Positions 54,843 through 63,138 of a DNA stretch of 64,000 bases are shown piece after piece. The stretch covers positions 682,001-746,000 of the forward strand of contig NZ_JAERQZ010000001.1 in assembly GCF_016735515.1 (NCBI RefSeq), read 5' to 3'. Each line of letters begins with the position of its first letter. Positions within the stretch are counted from its first letter, which is position 1. The notes beneath the pieces are model-generated. The model saw only the letters and a program-made list of their open reading frames with translations. It did not search any database and was not told the origin of the DNA. The stretch is from Piscinibacter sp. HJYY11. Its GTDB lineage: Bacteria > Pseudomonadota > Gammaproteobacteria > Burkholderiales > Burkholderiaceae_C. A program made the translations under genes and the position numbers.

Positions 54843-54852
54843 ATCGGCGCGC

Positions 54853-54858
54853 ATTGTA
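54853..54858 (-). promoter_or_regulatory. -10 element of the tRNA-Pro/tRNA-Arg unit
   Basis: On the - strand TACAAT lies 11 nt before the tRNA-Pro 5' end. No good -35 box is visible at 16-18 nt. The element lies just beyond the 3' end of hrpA. Confidence 0.45.
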
Positions 54859-54876
54859 CCCAGCAGATGGGGCCCT

Positions 54877-57800
54877 TCAGGCGTTGATCTGCGCCCAAGT
54901 TTTCTCGAGGCGCTTCACGCTGACGGGTTGAGGCGTGCGCAGTTCCTGTGCGAAGAGGCTCACGCGCAGCTCTTCGAGCAGCCAGCGGAATTCGTCCAGA
55001 CGCGCATCGCGCACGCCGCGGCGTTCAGCCTGCAGCCGCAGGTAGCGCTGCTCCAGAGGCCGCATCTCGGCCAGGCGCGCGCTGTCGCGTGAGGGGTCGG
55101 CACGCAGCTTGTCGAGCCGCATGACGATGCCTTTGAGGTAGCGCGGCAGGTGGGCCACTTGGGCCCATGGGGTTTCGAGCACGAAGCGCTTGGTCACGAG
55201 GCGCGTGAGTTGCGCGTGGATGTCGTCGGCCACGTCCTTCGACGGCCGGGCGTCTTTCAGCTTGCGGGCGGCGGCGGCGTACTCGGTCAGGATGGCCAGG
55301 GCGCTGCGTGCCACCTCGTTGGCGATCAAGGTAAGGCGGCCGCGGCCTTCGTCGATGCGCTTGCGAAAGGCCTGGGCATCGGTGGGCAACGGATCGCCAA
55401 GGAACGCCCGGTCGAGCGCCAGATCGATGATCTGCTGGCGCAGCTCGTCGGCCGTGCCGAGCGGCATGTAGGCCACGGCCATCTTCTGCAGGTCGGGGAT
55501 GTTTTTCTCGAGGTACTTCAGCGCGTCCTTGATCTGCAGCGCGACCAGGCGCCGCAAGCCGGCGCGGTGCTTCGCTGCGGCGATGTCGGGCTCGTCGAAC
55601 ACCTCGATCAGCACGTGGTCGCCTCTGTCGATCAAGGCTGGAAAGCCGACAAGGCTCTGGCTGCCGCGCTTCACTTCCATCAGCTCGGGCAGCTCGCCGA
55701 AGGTCCAGTCGGTGTAGCGCGCATCCGTTGCCGAGGACGGCGGCGGCGCAATTTCCGCCTTCACCGGCGCATGCGGCCGTTTCACGTCTGCGGCGAGCAC
55801 TTCCGGTTGTGCGGCTTTTGGCACGCTGGGTCGCAAGGCGGCGAGCGCCTGGAAGGCCGAGCGCGCCTGCCCGCCCAGCTCGGCCTTGAGGCTTGCGAGA
55901 TTGCGACCCATTGCGAGTTGCCGACCGTGCTCGTCGACCACGCGGAAGTTCATGAACAGGTGCGGCGGCAGCTGCTCCAGCTTGAAGTCATTGCGCTGCA
56001 CTGCGAGTTGGGTGCGCTCGCGCACCGCCTTCAGCAACGCGTCGACCAGGGAGCCTTGCGCGAACGGCGTGAGTTCGCAGAACTCGGCCGCGTAATCGGG
56101 CAAGGGCACCAGGCGCGACCTCGGTCGTTGGTGCAGACTTTTCACCAGGGCAAGCACCTTGTCTTTCAGCATGCCGGGCACCAGCCACTCGCAACGTTCG
56201 TCGCTCACCTGGTTGAGCGCAAAGATGGGCACGGTCACCGTCACGCCGTCCTTGGCATCACCCGGCTCGTGCAGGTAGCTTGCGCTGCAGTCCACGCCAC
56301 CCAGCCGGATGGTCTTCGGGAAGGCCGAAGTGGTGATGCCCGCGGCCTCGTGGCGCATCAACTCCTCGCGGGTGAGCAGTAACAGCTTTGGCTGGCGCTT
56401 CACCTCGTCGCGGTACCAGCGCTCCAGCGTGGCACCGCTCACCACGTCGGCCGGCAGCTGCTGGTCGTAGAAGGCGTAGATCAGCTCGTCGTCGACCAGC
56501 ACGTCCTGCCGGCGCGACTTGTGTTCCAGCTCTTCGACCTGCTGGATGAGCTTGCGGTTGGCGGCAAGGAACGGCAGCCGGGTTTCCCATTCGCCATTCA
56601 CCAGCGCCTCGCGGATGAAGATCTCTCGTGCCGCAACCGGGTCGACATTCCCGAAGTTCACACGCCGGTTGCTGTAGACGACGATGCCGTAGAGCGTGGC
56701 GCGCTCCAGCGCCACCACCTCGCCGGCCTTCTTCTCCCAATGCGGCTCCAGCAACTGGGTCTTCAGCAGGTGCGCCCCGACGATGGGCAGCCACTGCGGC
56801 TCGATGTTGGCGATGCCGCGACCGAAGAGCCGCGTGGTCTCGACCAGTTCGGCCGCCACGATCCAGCGGCCCGGCTTTTTGCTGAGGTTCGCGCCCGGGT
56901 GCTTGTAGAAGCGGATGCCGCGCGCGCCGAGGTACCAGTCGTCTTCATCGCTCTTGAGGCCGATGTTGCCGAGCAGTCCGGCCAGCATCGCCATGTGCAG
57001 CTGCTCGTAGGTGGCGGGCGAGCCGTTGAGGCGCCAGCCATGTTCGGCCACCACGGTGTGCAGCTGGGAATGGATGTCGCGCCACTCGCGCACGCGGCGC
57101 GGCGAGATGAAGTTGTCGCGCAGCAGCTGCTCCTGCTTGCGGTTCGACAGCTTGTGTTCGCCTTGGCCGCCCTTGCTGTCTTCCAGCCATTTCCAGAGCT
57201 TGAGGGTGCCCACGAACTCGGACTTCTCGTCATCGAACTTCCTGTGCGCGTTGTCGGCGGCCTGCTGCTGCTCGATGGGACGGTCGCGCACGTCCTGCAC
57301 GCTGAGGGCCGAGGCGATGACGAGCACTTCGGCCAACGCCTGGCGGTCGCGCGCCTCGAGGATCATGCGGCCGACGCGCGGGTCGAGCGGGAGCTTGGCG
57401 AGTTCGCGACCCGTGGCGGTGAGCTCGTTCTGGTCGTCGACGGCGCCGAGCTCGTTGAGCAGTTGGTAGCCGTCGGCCACCGCTCGCCGCGGCGGAGGCT
57501 CGAGGAACGGGAAATCCTCGACCAGGCCCAGGCCGAGCGACTTCATGCGCAGGATCACCCCTGCCAGGGACGAGCGCAGGATCTCGGGGTCGGTGAAGCG
57601 CGGGCGATCGTTGAAATCTTTTTCGTCGTAGAGGCGGATGCAGATGCCGTTGCTGACGCGGCCGCAGCGGCCGGCGCGCTGGTTGGCAGCCGCCTGGCTC
57701 ACCGGCTCGATCTGCAACTGCTCGACCTTGTTGCGGTAGCTGTAGCGCTTGACGCGAGCGGTACCGGCGTCGATCACGTATTGGATGCCGGGCACGGTCA

Positions 57801-58731
57801 ACGAGGTCTCGGCCACGTTGGTCGCGAGCACGATTCGACGGGCGCTGTGAGGCTCGAAGACACGGTCCTGCTCCTGCTGCGAGAGGCGAGCAAAGAGCGG
57901 CACCACTTCCACGCCGGGCGGATGGTGTCGCCGCAGGTGGTCCGCAGCCTCGCGGATCTCGCGCTCGCCCGGCAGGAACACGAGCACGTCACCGGCGCCT
58001 TCGCGCCAGAGCTCATCGACCGCGTCGCCGATGGAATCGTTGAGGCCGTACTCGCGGCTTTCCTCGAAGGGGCGGTAGCGCTGCTCCACCGGGAAGAGCC
58101 GCCCCGACACCATGATCACCGGCGCCGGCCCGTGGCGCGACGCGAAATGCTGCGCAAACCGGTCGGCATCGATGGTGGCCGAGGTGACGATGATCTTCAG
58201 GTCGGGCCGGCGCGGCAGGATCTGCCGCAGGTAGCCCAGCAGAAAGTCGATGTTGAGGCTCCGCTCGTGGGCCTCGTCGATGATCAGCGTGTCGTATGCC
58301 TTGAGCAGGGGGTCGGTCTGCGTCTCGGCCAACAGGATGCCGTCGGTCATGAGCTTGACGCTCGCGCCGGGCTGGAGGCGGTCCTGGAAGCGGACCTTGT
58401 AGCCGACGATTTCGCCCAGCGGCGTCTTCAGCTCGTCGGCGATGCGCTTAGCCACGCTGGACGCCGCGATCCGTCGCGGTTGGGTGTGGCCGATCAGCTT
58501 GCCGGTGTTGGCACGGCCCCGCCCCATCGCCAGCGCGATCTTCGGCAGCTGCGTGGTCTTGCCGGAGCCGGTCTCGCCGCAGACGATGACGACCTGGTGC
58601 TGCGACAGCGCGCGCTCGATCTCCTCGCGTTTGCCCGACACGGGCAGCGATTCGGGGAAGGTGATCGGTGGCAAGGGCGTCGCGGGAGCCTGAGCGGGCC
58701 GGCCGCGACGCGCGGAAGCGTCTGTCGTCAA
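54877..58731 (-). CDS. hrpA: ATP-dependent RNA helicase HrpA
   Basis: A 1284-residue DEAH-box helicase. Walker A GETGSGKTTQLPKIALAMG is near residue 55, the DEAH box in IIDEAHERSLN near 150, and LVFLPGEREIREA and TNVAETSLTVPGIQYVIDAG mark the second RecA domain, followed by QRAGRCGRV. The long C terminus is typical of HrpA, which splits collided ribosomes. The start is TTG at 58731 because no ATG or GTG occurs before the conserved helicase region. The divergent argA gene starts 54 nt away. Confidence 0.94.
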   Translation of the reverse strand: MTTDASARRGRPAQAPATPLPPITFPESLPVSGKREEIERALSQHQVVIVCGETGSGKTTQLPKIALAMGRGRANTGKLIGHTQPRRIAASSVAKRIADELKTPLGEIVGYKVRFQDRLQPGASVKLMTDGILLAETQTDPLLKAYDTLIIDEAHERSLNIDFLLGYLRQILPRRPDLKIIVTSATIDADRFAQHFASRHGPAPVIMVSGRLFPVEQRYRPFEESREYGLNDSIGDAVDELWREGAGDVLVFLPGEREIREAADHLRRHHPPGVEVVPLFARLSQQEQDRVFEPHSARRIVLATNVAETSLTVPGIQYVIDAGTARVKRYSYRNKVEQLQIEPVSQAAANQRAGRCGRVSNGICIRLYDEKDFNDRPRFTDPEILRSSLAGVILRMKSLGLGLVEDFPFLEPPPRRAVADGYQLLNELGAVDDQNELTATGRELAKLPLDPRVGRMILEARDRQALAEVLVIASALSVQDVRDRPIEQQQAADNAHRKFDDEKSEFVGTLKLWKWLEDSKGGQGEHKLSNRKQEQLLRDNFISPRRVREWRDIHSQLHTVVAEHGWRLNGSPATYEQLHMAMLAGLLGNIGLKSDEDDWYLGARGIRFYKHPGANLSKKPGRWIVAAELVETTRLFGRGIANIEPQWLPIVGAHLLKTQLLEPHWEKKAGEVVALERATLYGIVVYSNRRVNFGNVDPVAAREIFIREALVNGEWETRLPFLAANRKLIQQVEELEHKSRRQDVLVDDELIYAFYDQQLPADVVSGATLERWYRDEVKRQPKLLLLTREELMRHEAAGITTSAFPKTIRLGGVDCSASYLHEPGDAKDGVTVTVPIFALNQVSDERCEWLVPGMLKDKVLALVKSLHQRPRSRLVPLPDYAAEFCELTPFAQGSLVDALLKAVRERTQLAVQRNDFKLEQLPPHLFMNFRVVDEHGRQLAMGRNLASLKAELGGQARSAFQALAALRPSVPKAAQPEVLAADVKRPHAPVKAEIAPPPSSATDARYTDWTFGELPELMEVKRGSQSLVGFPALIDRGDHVLIEVFDEPDIAAAKHRAGLRRLVALQIKDALKYLEKNIPDLQKMAVAYMPLGTADELRQQIIDLALDRAFLGDPLPTDAQAFRKRIDEGRGRLTLIANEVARSALAILTEYAAAARKLKDARPSKDVADDIHAQLTRLVTKRFVLETPWAQVAHLPRYLKGIVMRLDKLRADPSRDSARLAEMRPLEQRYLRLQAERRGVRDARLDEFRWLLEELRVSLFAQELRTPQPVSVKRLEKTWAQINA

Positions 58732-58784
58732 GGGTCGTCGTGCAAAATCGCGGATTATTTCAGCCTCTCGCCAGCGGCGCGCGC

Positions 58785-60140
58785 ATGGACCTCATCTTTC
58801 CGCACACCTTCGTCCCGTGGTTCCGCTCGGTCGCGCCGCACATCCACGCGCACCGCGGCAAGACCTTTGTGGTGGCGATCGCTGGCGAGCTGATCGCCGC
58901 CGGCAAGCTCACCGCGTTCGCACAAGACCTTGCCTTGATGCAGGCCATGGGCGTGAAGCTGGTGCTGGTGCACGGCTTTCGCCCGCAGGTAGAAGAGCAA
59001 CTGAAGGCCAAGGGCCATGTGTCGAGCTTCAGCCACGGCATGCGCGTCACCGATCCGGTGGCGCTCGACTGCGCGCAGGAAGCCGCCGGGCAGCTTCGAT
59101 ATGAGATCGAGGCGGCGTTTTCACAAGGCCTGCCCAATACCCCCATGGCCGGTGCAGCCGTGCGGATGATCTCCGGCAACTTCATCACTGCGCGGCCGGT
59201 GGGCATCGTCGACGGCGTGGACTTCCAGCACACCGGCCTCGTGCGCAAGATCGACGCCATCGCCATCCGCCAGAACATCGACGCCGGCTCGCTGGTGCTG
59301 CTGTCGCCCTTCGGCTTCTCGCCGACCGGCGAGGCGTTCAACCTGAGCATGGAAGACGTGGCGACGAGTGCGGCGATCGAGCTCCAGGCCGACAAGCTGC
59401 TGTTTGTGACCGAGGTGCGCGGCATTCCGCAAGACCCGCACGCCGGCGACCCGCGCGACGAAGACGTGGAGATCGACCAGGAACTGGCACTGGCCGATGC
59501 GGAAAAGCTCCTGGCGCAGCTGCCCAACCCCACCCAGCCGACCGACACCGCCTTCTACCTGCAACATGCCGTCAAGGCGAGCAAGGAAGGCGTGGAGCGG
59601 GTGCACATCCTGCCGTTCAACGTGGATGGCGGCGTGCTGATGGAGGTCTTCACGCACGACGGCATCGGCACCATGATCGTCGACGAGAAGCTCGAGAGCC
59701 TGCGCGAAGCGACCGCCGACGACATCGGCGGCATCCTGCAGCTGATCGAGCCGTTTGAAAAAGACGGCACGCTCGTCAAGCGCGACCGTACCGAGATCGA
59801 ACGTGACATCGACCACTACACCGTGATCGAGCACGACGGCGTGATCTTCGGGTGCGCGGCGCTCTACCCCTACCCGGAAGCCAAGACCGGCGAGATGGCA
59901 GCCCTCACCGTGAGCAACAGCGTGCAAGGCCAGGGCGATGGCGAGCGCATCCTGAAGCGCATCGAGCAACGCGCGAAGGCCATGGGCATGACGAGCATCT
60001 TCGTGCTGACGACGCGCACCATGCACTGGTTCATCAAACGCGGCTTCGCACAAGTCGACCCCGACTGGTTGCCTGAATCGCGCAAGCGCAAATACAACTG
60101 GGACCGCCGCTCTCAGGTGCTGGTGAAGAAACTGGCCTGA
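58785..60140 (+). CDS. argA: N-acetylglutamate synthase, amino-acid kinase + GNAT type
   Basis: A 451-residue enzyme that makes N-acetylglutamate, the first step of arginine synthesis. The amino-acid-kinase-like domain (about 1-290) binds the arginine feedback inhibitor; KTFVVAIAGELIAAGKLTAF and VLVHGFRPQVEEQLK belong to it. The GNAT domain (about 310-451; EKTGEMAALTVSNSVQGQGDG-like, with the acetyl-CoA loop QGQGDGERIL) carries the transferase. The ATG at 58785 follows hrpA divergently. Confidence 0.93.
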   Translation: MDLIFPHTFVPWFRSVAPHIHAHRGKTFVVAIAGELIAAGKLTAFAQDLALMQAMGVKLVLVHGFRPQVEEQLKAKGHVSSFSHGMRVTDPVALDCAQEAAGQLRYEIEAAFSQGLPNTPMAGAAVRMISGNFITARPVGIVDGVDFQHTGLVRKIDAIAIRQNIDAGSLVLLSPFGFSPTGEAFNLSMEDVATSAAIELQADKLLFVTEVRGIPQDPHAGDPRDEDVEIDQELALADAEKLLAQLPNPTQPTDTAFYLQHAVKASKEGVERVHILPFNVDGGVLMEVFTHDGIGTMIVDEKLESLREATADDIGGILQLIEPFEKDGTLVKRDRTEIERDIDHYTVIEHDGVIFGCAALYPYPEAKTGEMAALTVSNSVQGQGDGERILKRIEQRAKAMGMTSIFVLTTRTMHWFIKRGFAQVDPDWLPESRKRKYNWDRRSQVLVKKLA

Positions 60141-60176
60141 TGGCCGCCAAGATTCTCAATACAAAAGGAGTACCCC

Positions 60177-60449
60177 ATGGCCCGCACCATTCAATGCGTG
60201 TATCTCAAGAAGGAAGGCGAAGGCCTTGATTTCGCCCCCTACCCCGGCGAGCTGGGCAAGCGCATCTACAACGAGGTGAGCAAGGAAGCTTGGCAGCTCT
60301 GGATGAAGCACCAGACCATGCTCGTCAATGAAAACCGACTCAATCTCGCCGACCAGCGTGCACGCCAGTATCTGGCGCGCCAGATGGAACGATTTTTCTT
60401 TGGTGAAGGCGCGGAGCAGCCGGCGGGGTATGTGCCGCCTTCTGCCTGA
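60177..60449 (+). CDS. yggX: Fe(2+)-trafficking/oxidative damage protection protein YggX
   Basis: A 90-residue cytoplasmic protein; [20 protein letters not shown] and [20 protein letters not shown] are the family core. The single Cys of the N-terminal part (CVYLKK) is conserved. It protects iron-sulfur clusters from oxidation. AAGGAG precedes the ATG, 36 nt after argA, so cotranscription with argA is likely. Confidence 0.95.
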   Translation: MARTIQCVYLKKEGEGLDFAPYPGELGKRIYNEVSKEAWQLWMKHQTMLVNENRLNLADQRARQYLARQMERFFFGEGAEQPAGYVPPSA

Positions 60450-60601
60450 CGGTTTCGCCCTCAATTGGCAATACCGGCTCATCCTCATATTGGAGGAGAC
60501 GAGTCTCATTTGACCCGACGTGCAATTCCACGAATAGCACGCGCGTTTCTCCGGCCATAAAATGGCCCGGCTATATATTTAGTCGCAGAAGGGAGATTCT
60601 C
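60450..60601 (+). promoter_or_regulatory. AT-rich upstream region of hns
   Basis: This 152-nt gap is more AT-rich than the genome. TTGGCA (60465-60470), 17 nt and TATTGG (60488-60493) form a possible promoter. GGCCAT-AAA-ATGGCC (60553-60567) is a perfect inverted repeat, followed by TATATATTTA (60572-60581) just before the ribosome-binding site. AT tracts of this type often bind H-NS itself; autoregulation is an inference. Confidence 0.4.
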
Positions 60602-60910
60602 ATGTCGTCGCTGCAAGATCTGCTGGCAAAGCGCGCGGCCCTCGAACAGGAAATCGAGGCGACCCAAAAGCGCGAACGCCAAGACGCCATCGCCAAAGTC
60701 AAGGCGATCATGGCCGAGTACGGCCTGACGGTGGCCGACCTGTCCGCGAAGAGCCCCGGGCAGAAGGCCGGCGTCAGTAAGGGCACCAAGGTGGCGCCGA
60801 AGTACCGCAACAGCGCGACCGGCGAAACCTGGAGCGGCCGCGGGCTCCAGCCCAACTGGCTGAAGGCCGCCATCGCCTCGGGCAAGAAGCTCAGCGACTT
60901 CGCCCTTTGA
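60602..60910 (+). CDS. hns: H-NS family nucleoid protein
   Basis: A 102-residue histone-like protein. The N-terminal coiled coil (SLQDLLAKRAALEQEIEATQ) gives oligomers, and the C-terminal domain YRNSATGETWSGRGLQPNWL binds AT-rich DNA through its WSGRGLxP loop. Short H-NS proteins of this type are common in Burkholderiales. AAGGGAG precedes the ATG. It sits between yggX and dnaG. Confidence 0.93.
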   Translation: MSSLQDLLAKRAALEQEIEATQKRERQDAIAKVKAIMAEYGLTVADLSAKSPGQKAGVSKGTKVAPKYRNSATGETWSGRGLQPNWLKAAIASGKKLSDFAL

Positions 60911-60949
60911 CCCTTCCGGGCTGAAGACGCGAGGCCCTAGACTGGTGGG

Positions 60950-62791
60950 GTGATCCCGCCCAGCTTTGTCCAGGAACTGCTTTCTCGCGTCGACATCGTC
61001 GAGGTCGTCGGCCGCCACGTCCAGCTCAAGAAGGCCGGCATCAACCACAAGGGCCTGTGCCCCTTCCACGGGGAAAAAACACCCAGCTTCGTCGTCAGCG
61101 CCAGCCGGCAGACCTACCACTGCTTCGGTTGCGGCGTGCATGGCAACGCCATCGGCTTCCTGATGGAAAACGCCGGCATGGGCTTCATCGACGCCGTGCG
61201 CGACCTGGCCCAGCAAGTGGGCCTCACGGTACCGGAGGACGACCGCTCAACGCAGGAGCGAGAGCGTGCCGCTGAGCTGAAGCAGAAGCAGGCCACCCTG
61301 AACGACGTGCTGGCCAAGGCCGCAGAGCATTACCGCAAGCAGCTCAAGGCCAGCCCGCGGGCCATCGAGTACCTCAAGGGCCGAGGCCTCACCGGCGAGA
61401 TCGCCGCAGCCTTCGGCCTGGGCTATGCGCCGGACGGCTGGCGTGGCCTGGCGAGCGTCTTTCCTCACTACGACGACCCCTTGCTCGAGGAGAGCGGCTT
61501 GGTCATCGCCCAGGGCGAGACGGAAGAGCAACGCAAGCGCTACGACCGTTTTCGCGACCGGGTCATGTTCCCGATTCGCTCGGTTCAGGGTGAAGTCATC
61601 GGCTTCGGCGGCCGGGTGCTCGACAAAGGCGAGCCGAAGTACCTCAACTCACCTGAAACACCGGTCTTCATCAAAGGGCGCGAGCTGTATGGGCTGCACG
61701 AGGCCCGCGCCGCCATCCGACAGCGCGGCTATGTGCTTGTGGTCGAGGGCTACATGGACGTGGTCGCACTCGCCCAGCTGGGATTTCCCAATGCTGTCGC
61801 CACCCTTGGCACGGCGTGCACCGCAGAGCACGTGCAAAAGCTCTTCCGCTTCACCGAATCGGTGGTGTTCAGTTTCGATGGGGACGCGGCCGGCCGGCGC
61901 GCGGCGGGGCGCGCCCTCGAAGCGTCTTTGCCGCACGCAACCGACACCCGCAGCATCCGCTTCCTCTTCCTCCCTACCGAGCACGACCCGGACTCCTATG
62001 TGCGGGAGCATGGCACCGAAGCCTTCGAGGAATACGTTGCCCAGGCCGTACCGCTCTCACGCCAACTGGTCGAGGCGGCCCGGGAAGGTGTTGACCTCGA
62101 CAGCGCGGAAGGCCGCGCCAGGTTCCTCGCCAACGCCAGGCCGCTCTGGAGCGCCCTGCCCAATGGTGCGCTCAAACTCCAGCTTCTCGGCGAACTGGCC
62201 CAGATGGCCGGCCTGGCAGGGCCGGACCTGGCGCGCCTGTGGCAGTCGGCCGGCAACCCGCGGCGTCATCCGACGTCCCGGGACGAGGCCGCTGAACCGT
62301 CGGCGCCAGTGGCCAAGTCATCCCGGGCCGGCTCACGCCCCCCCCGGTTCGCTGGCCGGGCCGCCCCGGCCCGCAAGGAAGACACTGCCCTGCGGATGCT
62401 GCTCCTGCACAGCGAGTGGTGGGAGCAACTCGACGCCGACGACCACGAGCTGCTCGCCGATCTGCCAGCGCCCCACGGGCCCTTGTGCGCCTGGCTGGAG
62501 CGCCATCTCCACGACCACGGCAATACCCCCTGGGCTGTGCTGGAGCAAGCCCTTCAAGAGACCGAATGGGCCGAGACCGTCGCCCGCTGGATGCCCGAGA
62601 GCGTGCTGGCCGACGAAGTCCACTTCAAGGACCTGCGCAGGGTGGTCGACAGCCTTCGCATCGATGCCCTGAAAGACGCTCAACGGGCGCTCATCGAGCG
62701 CGCCGGCAGCGATCCTGCCGCCCTCGCCCGCTGGCGGGAACTCGACAACCGCATCCGGCAACTCAGCGCCTCGCAAGCCTCTTTGACGTAG
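60950..62791 (+). CDS. dnaG: DNA primase
   Basis: A 613-residue primase. The zinc-finger (C37, H40, C58, C61 in CPFHGEKTPS...CFGCGVHGN) binds DNA; the TOPRIM domain contains E266 in VLVVEGYMDVVALAQLG and the FDGDAAGRRA Asp motif. The C-terminal part binds DnaB. The start is GTG at 60950. The 3' end overlaps the rpoD promoter. In other bacteria rpsU precedes dnaG; here hns takes that place. Confidence 0.95.
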   Translation: MIPPSFVQELLSRVDIVEVVGRHVQLKKAGINHKGLCPFHGEKTPSFVVSASRQTYHCFGCGVHGNAIGFLMENAGMGFIDAVRDLAQQVGLTVPEDDRSTQERERAAELKQKQATLNDVLAKAAEHYRKQLKASPRAIEYLKGRGLTGEIAAAFGLGYAPDGWRGLASVFPHYDDPLLEESGLVIAQGETEEQRKRYDRFRDRVMFPIRSVQGEVIGFGGRVLDKGEPKYLNSPETPVFIKGRELYGLHEARAAIRQRGYVLVVEGYMDVVALAQLGFPNAVATLGTACTAEHVQKLFRFTESVVFSFDGDAAGRRAAGRALEASLPHATDTRSIRFLFLPTEHDPDSYVREHGTEAFEEYVAQAVPLSRQLVEAAREGVDLDSAEGRARFLANARPLWSALPNGALKLQLLGELAQMAGLAGPDLARLWQSAGNPRRHPTSRDEAAEPSAPVAKSSRAGSRPPRFAGRAAPARKEDTALRMLLLHSEWWEQLDADDHELLADLPAPHGPLCAWLERHLHDHGNTPWAVLEQALQETEWAETVARWMPESVLADEVHFKDLRRVVDSLRIDALKDAQRALIERAGSDPAALARWRELDNRIRQLSASQASLT

Positions 62792-62811
62792 GCCCCCTCT
62801 TCGCCGATAAT
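62783..62811 (+). promoter_or_regulatory. Sigma-70 promoter of rpoD overlapping the dnaG stop
   Basis: TTGACG (62783-62788), 17-base spacer, GATAAT (62806-62811). Five of six bases match each consensus, at the ideal spacing. The start would be near 62818, giving a leader of about 320 nt before the rpoD ATG at 63139. Confidence 0.65.
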
Positions 62812-63138
62812 GGAAGGTTTGTTACGCGGCAAGAGTGACAGCAGCACCTCCGGTCCCCGGCCACCCTTTGATCCAGGGTCCCCATACAAGGCCAACCTCC
62901 CCCGCAAGGGCTGCGCTTCATTCGATGGTCACGCCAGCTTGTCCGCACACGGCTGCTTCTTCCCGGTCGAGGGTGTCACCCTTTTGCCGTTTTGAAGTGG
63001 CTGCGCCATGCCAGGTCTCTTCGTTGCCCTTGAACGAACGGCCCGAGCCTGTATCTACGACAGGTTCGGTTCGTCGTTTGGTGCGCCTTTGAGGCCCCGG
63101 CACCAAGCCGTGACGCCCATCACCATCCGAGGATTTGC
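62792..63138 (+). other. Long 5' leader of rpoD with hairpin
   Basis: This 347-nt region has no supported gene; the small frames in it lack ribosome-binding sites and are of random composition. A long hairpin at 63034-63074 pairs ACGAAC-CGAGCCTG with CAGGTTCG-GTTCGT (8 + 6 bp, a 4-nt bulge GGCC on one side, 9-nt loop). The rest is T/C-rich in parts. It may regulate rpoD translation or stability; function is unknown. Confidence 0.55.

Noticed and set aside
60510..60538. TTGACC as the -35 box of the hns promoter
   Set aside because: The hexamer 17 bases downstream (AATAGC) is a poor -10; the TTGGCA/TATTGG pair was judged better, though still weak.
62810..63092. Two overlapping small frames in the rpoD leader
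   Set aside because: No ribosome-binding sites, no domain and a composition expected by chance in GC-rich DNA.
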